Source: Balneolaceae bacterium
Lineage (GTDB): Bacteria; Bacteroidota; Rhodothermia; Balneolales; Balneolaceae
Assembly: GCA_007693745.1 (NCBI GenBank)
Contig: REDA01000036.1
Location: forward strand, 1 to 35,482
Reading direction: 5' to 3'
Length of the DNA stretch: 35,482 nucleotides
In this document: positions 34,359 to 35,482 of the stretch, one piece after another
Layout of the letters: each line of letters opens with the position of its first letter
Position numbering within the stretch: position 1 is the stretch's first letter
Program-made: the position numbers and the translations under genes
Notes under the pieces: model-generated
The model's input: only the letters and a program-made list of their open reading frames with translations
Database searches by the model: none
Told to the model about the DNA's origin: nothing

Positions 34359-35327
34359 ATGCTCTTTTCAGTAATCATCCCGGTTTACAATCGTCCAGAT
34401 GAGCTCAGGGAGCTTCTCGAAAGTCTGACACTGCAGAGTTACAGGAATTTCGAAGTACTTGTGATTGATGACGGATCAGAGTTAAAGTCTGACCGGATTG
34501 CTGCAGACTTTTCCGGGAGTTTGCAGTTGCGCTATTTCTTTAAAGAAAACAGCGGTCAGGGTTACAGCCGGAACATGGGTTTTGATTTGGCCAGTGGTGA
34601 CTATTTTGTAGTATTTGATTCGGATTGCCTGGTTCCACCAGAATACTTTAGTGTCGTGAAAAAGTTCCTTGAGGAGAGAACGGCAGACTTCTGGGGAGGG
34701 CCGGACAGGGCACACAGCTCCTTTTCATCCGTTCAAAAAGCGATTAGTTTCAGTATGACCTCATTTCTGACCACCGGAGGCATACGGGGCAGTGAAGGAG
34801 GAACTGCGGGTGAGTACCATCCAAGAAGTTTCAATATGGGTATCAGCCGGGAGGTCTATCAAAAAACCGGGGGCTACCGGATTACCCGTATGGGAGAAGA
34901 TATCGAATTCAGCATTCGGATCCTGAAGAGCGGTTTCAGGGCAGCTTACATCAAAGATGCCTACGTATATCACAAAAGACGGACATCCCTCACAGAGTTT
35001 TTCCGGCAGATCCATTTTTTTGGGAGAGCCCGCGTGAATATCTACAGATACTGGCCGGATCAGCTCAAGCCGATCCATTTTCTGCCACTTTTTTATCTGA
35101 TCATCCCGCTCTTTTCTCTGCTGCTGCTTCCCCTGACTGCAGTTCCACTTAAATCCGTGCTTTTTCTTTACGGCATCTATAATTTTGCCATCCTGCTGGA
35201 GGCACTCCGTTTACAAAAAAATCCGGTGATTTCTCTGCTTTCACTGCTCGCTGTGAACATACAGCATTCTGCTTACGGGACAGGTCTATTACGCGAGTTT
35301 TGGAAAGAGATACAAAATGATGTTTGA
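34359..35327 (+). CDS. Glycosyltransferase family 2 protein
   Basis: A 322-aa GT-A fold enzyme. It begins FSVIIPVYNRPDELRELLESL, followed by the nucleotide-sugar site VLVIDDGS and the metal-binding FDSDCLVP, and MGEDIEFSIRIL as the ED acceptor motif. The C-terminal third (about 240-300) contains two to three hydrophobic helices, so the protein is probably membrane-bound on the cytoplasmic face. Its donor and acceptor cannot be told. It is a single gene here, divergent from the lipoprotein gene and upstream of tRNA-Pro. Confidence 0.9.
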   Translation: MLFSVIIPVYNRPDELRELLESLTLQSYRNFEVLVIDDGSELKSDRIAADFSGSLQLRYFFKENSGQGYSRNMGFDLASGDYFVVFDSDCLVPPEYFSVVKKFLEERTADFWGGPDRAHSSFSSVQKAISFSMTSFLTTGGIRGSEGGTAGEYHPRSFNMGISREVYQKTGGYRITRMGEDIEFSIRILKSGFRAAYIKDAYVYHKRRTSLTEFFRQIHFFGRARVNIYRYWPDQLKPIHFLPLFYLIIPLFSLLLLPLTAVPLKSVLFLYGIYNFAILLEALRLQKNPVISLLSLLAVNIQHSAYGTGLLREFWKEIQNDV

Positions 35328-35377
35328 TCGATCTTTTTCAATTGCATTCAGCTTACAAAAGCGGTATTTTTTTATTC

Positions 35378-35405
35378 TTTGAAATTTTCACAGAATAGTA
35401 CTTTG
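35378..35405 (+). promoter_or_regulatory. Candidate tRNA-Pro promoter
   Basis: TTTG (35378-35381) and TACTTTG (35399-35405) are 17 bp apart, similar to the Bacteroidota TTTG/TAnnTTTG pattern but one base short. The tRNA begins 14 bp downstream, a suitable distance. Confidence 0.3.
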
Positions 35406-35418
35406 ACAATTTTTAATT

Positions 35419-35482
35419 CGGGGAGTGGCGCAGCCCGGTAGCGCATTCGCTTTGGGAGCGAAGGGTCGCAGGTTCAAATCCT
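35419..35482 (+). tRNA. tRNA-Pro (anticodon UGG), 3' end cut by window edge
   Basis: The acceptor strand CGGGGAG (35419-35425) is followed by a D-arm with GCGC pairs around AGCCCGGTA, and an anticodon stem TTCGC/GCGAA enclosing the loop TTTGGGA, which gives anticodon TGG. The T-arm begins GCAGG then TTCAAAT, and the window ends after CCT. The 3' acceptor strand is missing. The rest should read as the complement of CGGGGAG if the gene is intact. Confidence 0.93.

Overview
The window reads as chromosomal DNA of a bacterium from the FCB group, most likely Balneolota/Rhodothermota. This is inferred from the proteins, not from any marker gene. ClpC begins [11 protein letters not shown] in the Bacteroidota style, ribosomal protein S1 carries a long acidic N-terminal extension, many starts lack a clear Shine-Dalgarno, and several genes start at TTG or GTG. 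Composition is about 50% GC. There are no rRNA genes, phage genes, transposases or CRISPR arrays.

The left third (1-13.4 kb, all minus strand) is a block of ion-translocating membrane genes. Reading in the direction of transcription it begins with an Mrp/Mbh-type cation/proton antiporter set: mrpE, mrpF, mrpG, an MbhD-like gene, an MbhE-like gene, mrpB, mrpC, mrpD, a second MrpD-like gene, a small two-helix protein and a third MrpD/NuoL-like gene. It continues into complex I genes nuoL, nuoM, a pterin carbinolamine dehydratase and nuoN. Six antiporter-like subunits therefore lie within 11 kb. The rest of the complex I membrane arm present here (nuoJ, nuoK) lies 18 kb away at 23.5-24.3 kb, and nuoA-I are absent.

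Between these two nuo parts lie gnd and gntK (gluconate to ribulose 5-phosphate), ettA (translation factor), a 1.1 kb non-coding region, an OlsB/OlsA-like acyltransferase pair (aminolipid synthesis), an MFS exporter and a secreted phosphodiesterase. The non-coding region 17466-18601 holds two inverted copies of a 189-bp structured palindromic unit plus smaller hairpin repeats. It is the least explained part of the window.

The right third (24.7-35.5 kb) is mostly housekeeping: an orphan moxR, rpsA and cmk (minus strand, with a strong terminator after rpsA), rpsT, gpmI and clpC (plus strand), a putative secreted beta-propeller lipoprotein, a family 2 glycosyltransferase, and a tRNA-Pro(UGG) cut by the window edge.
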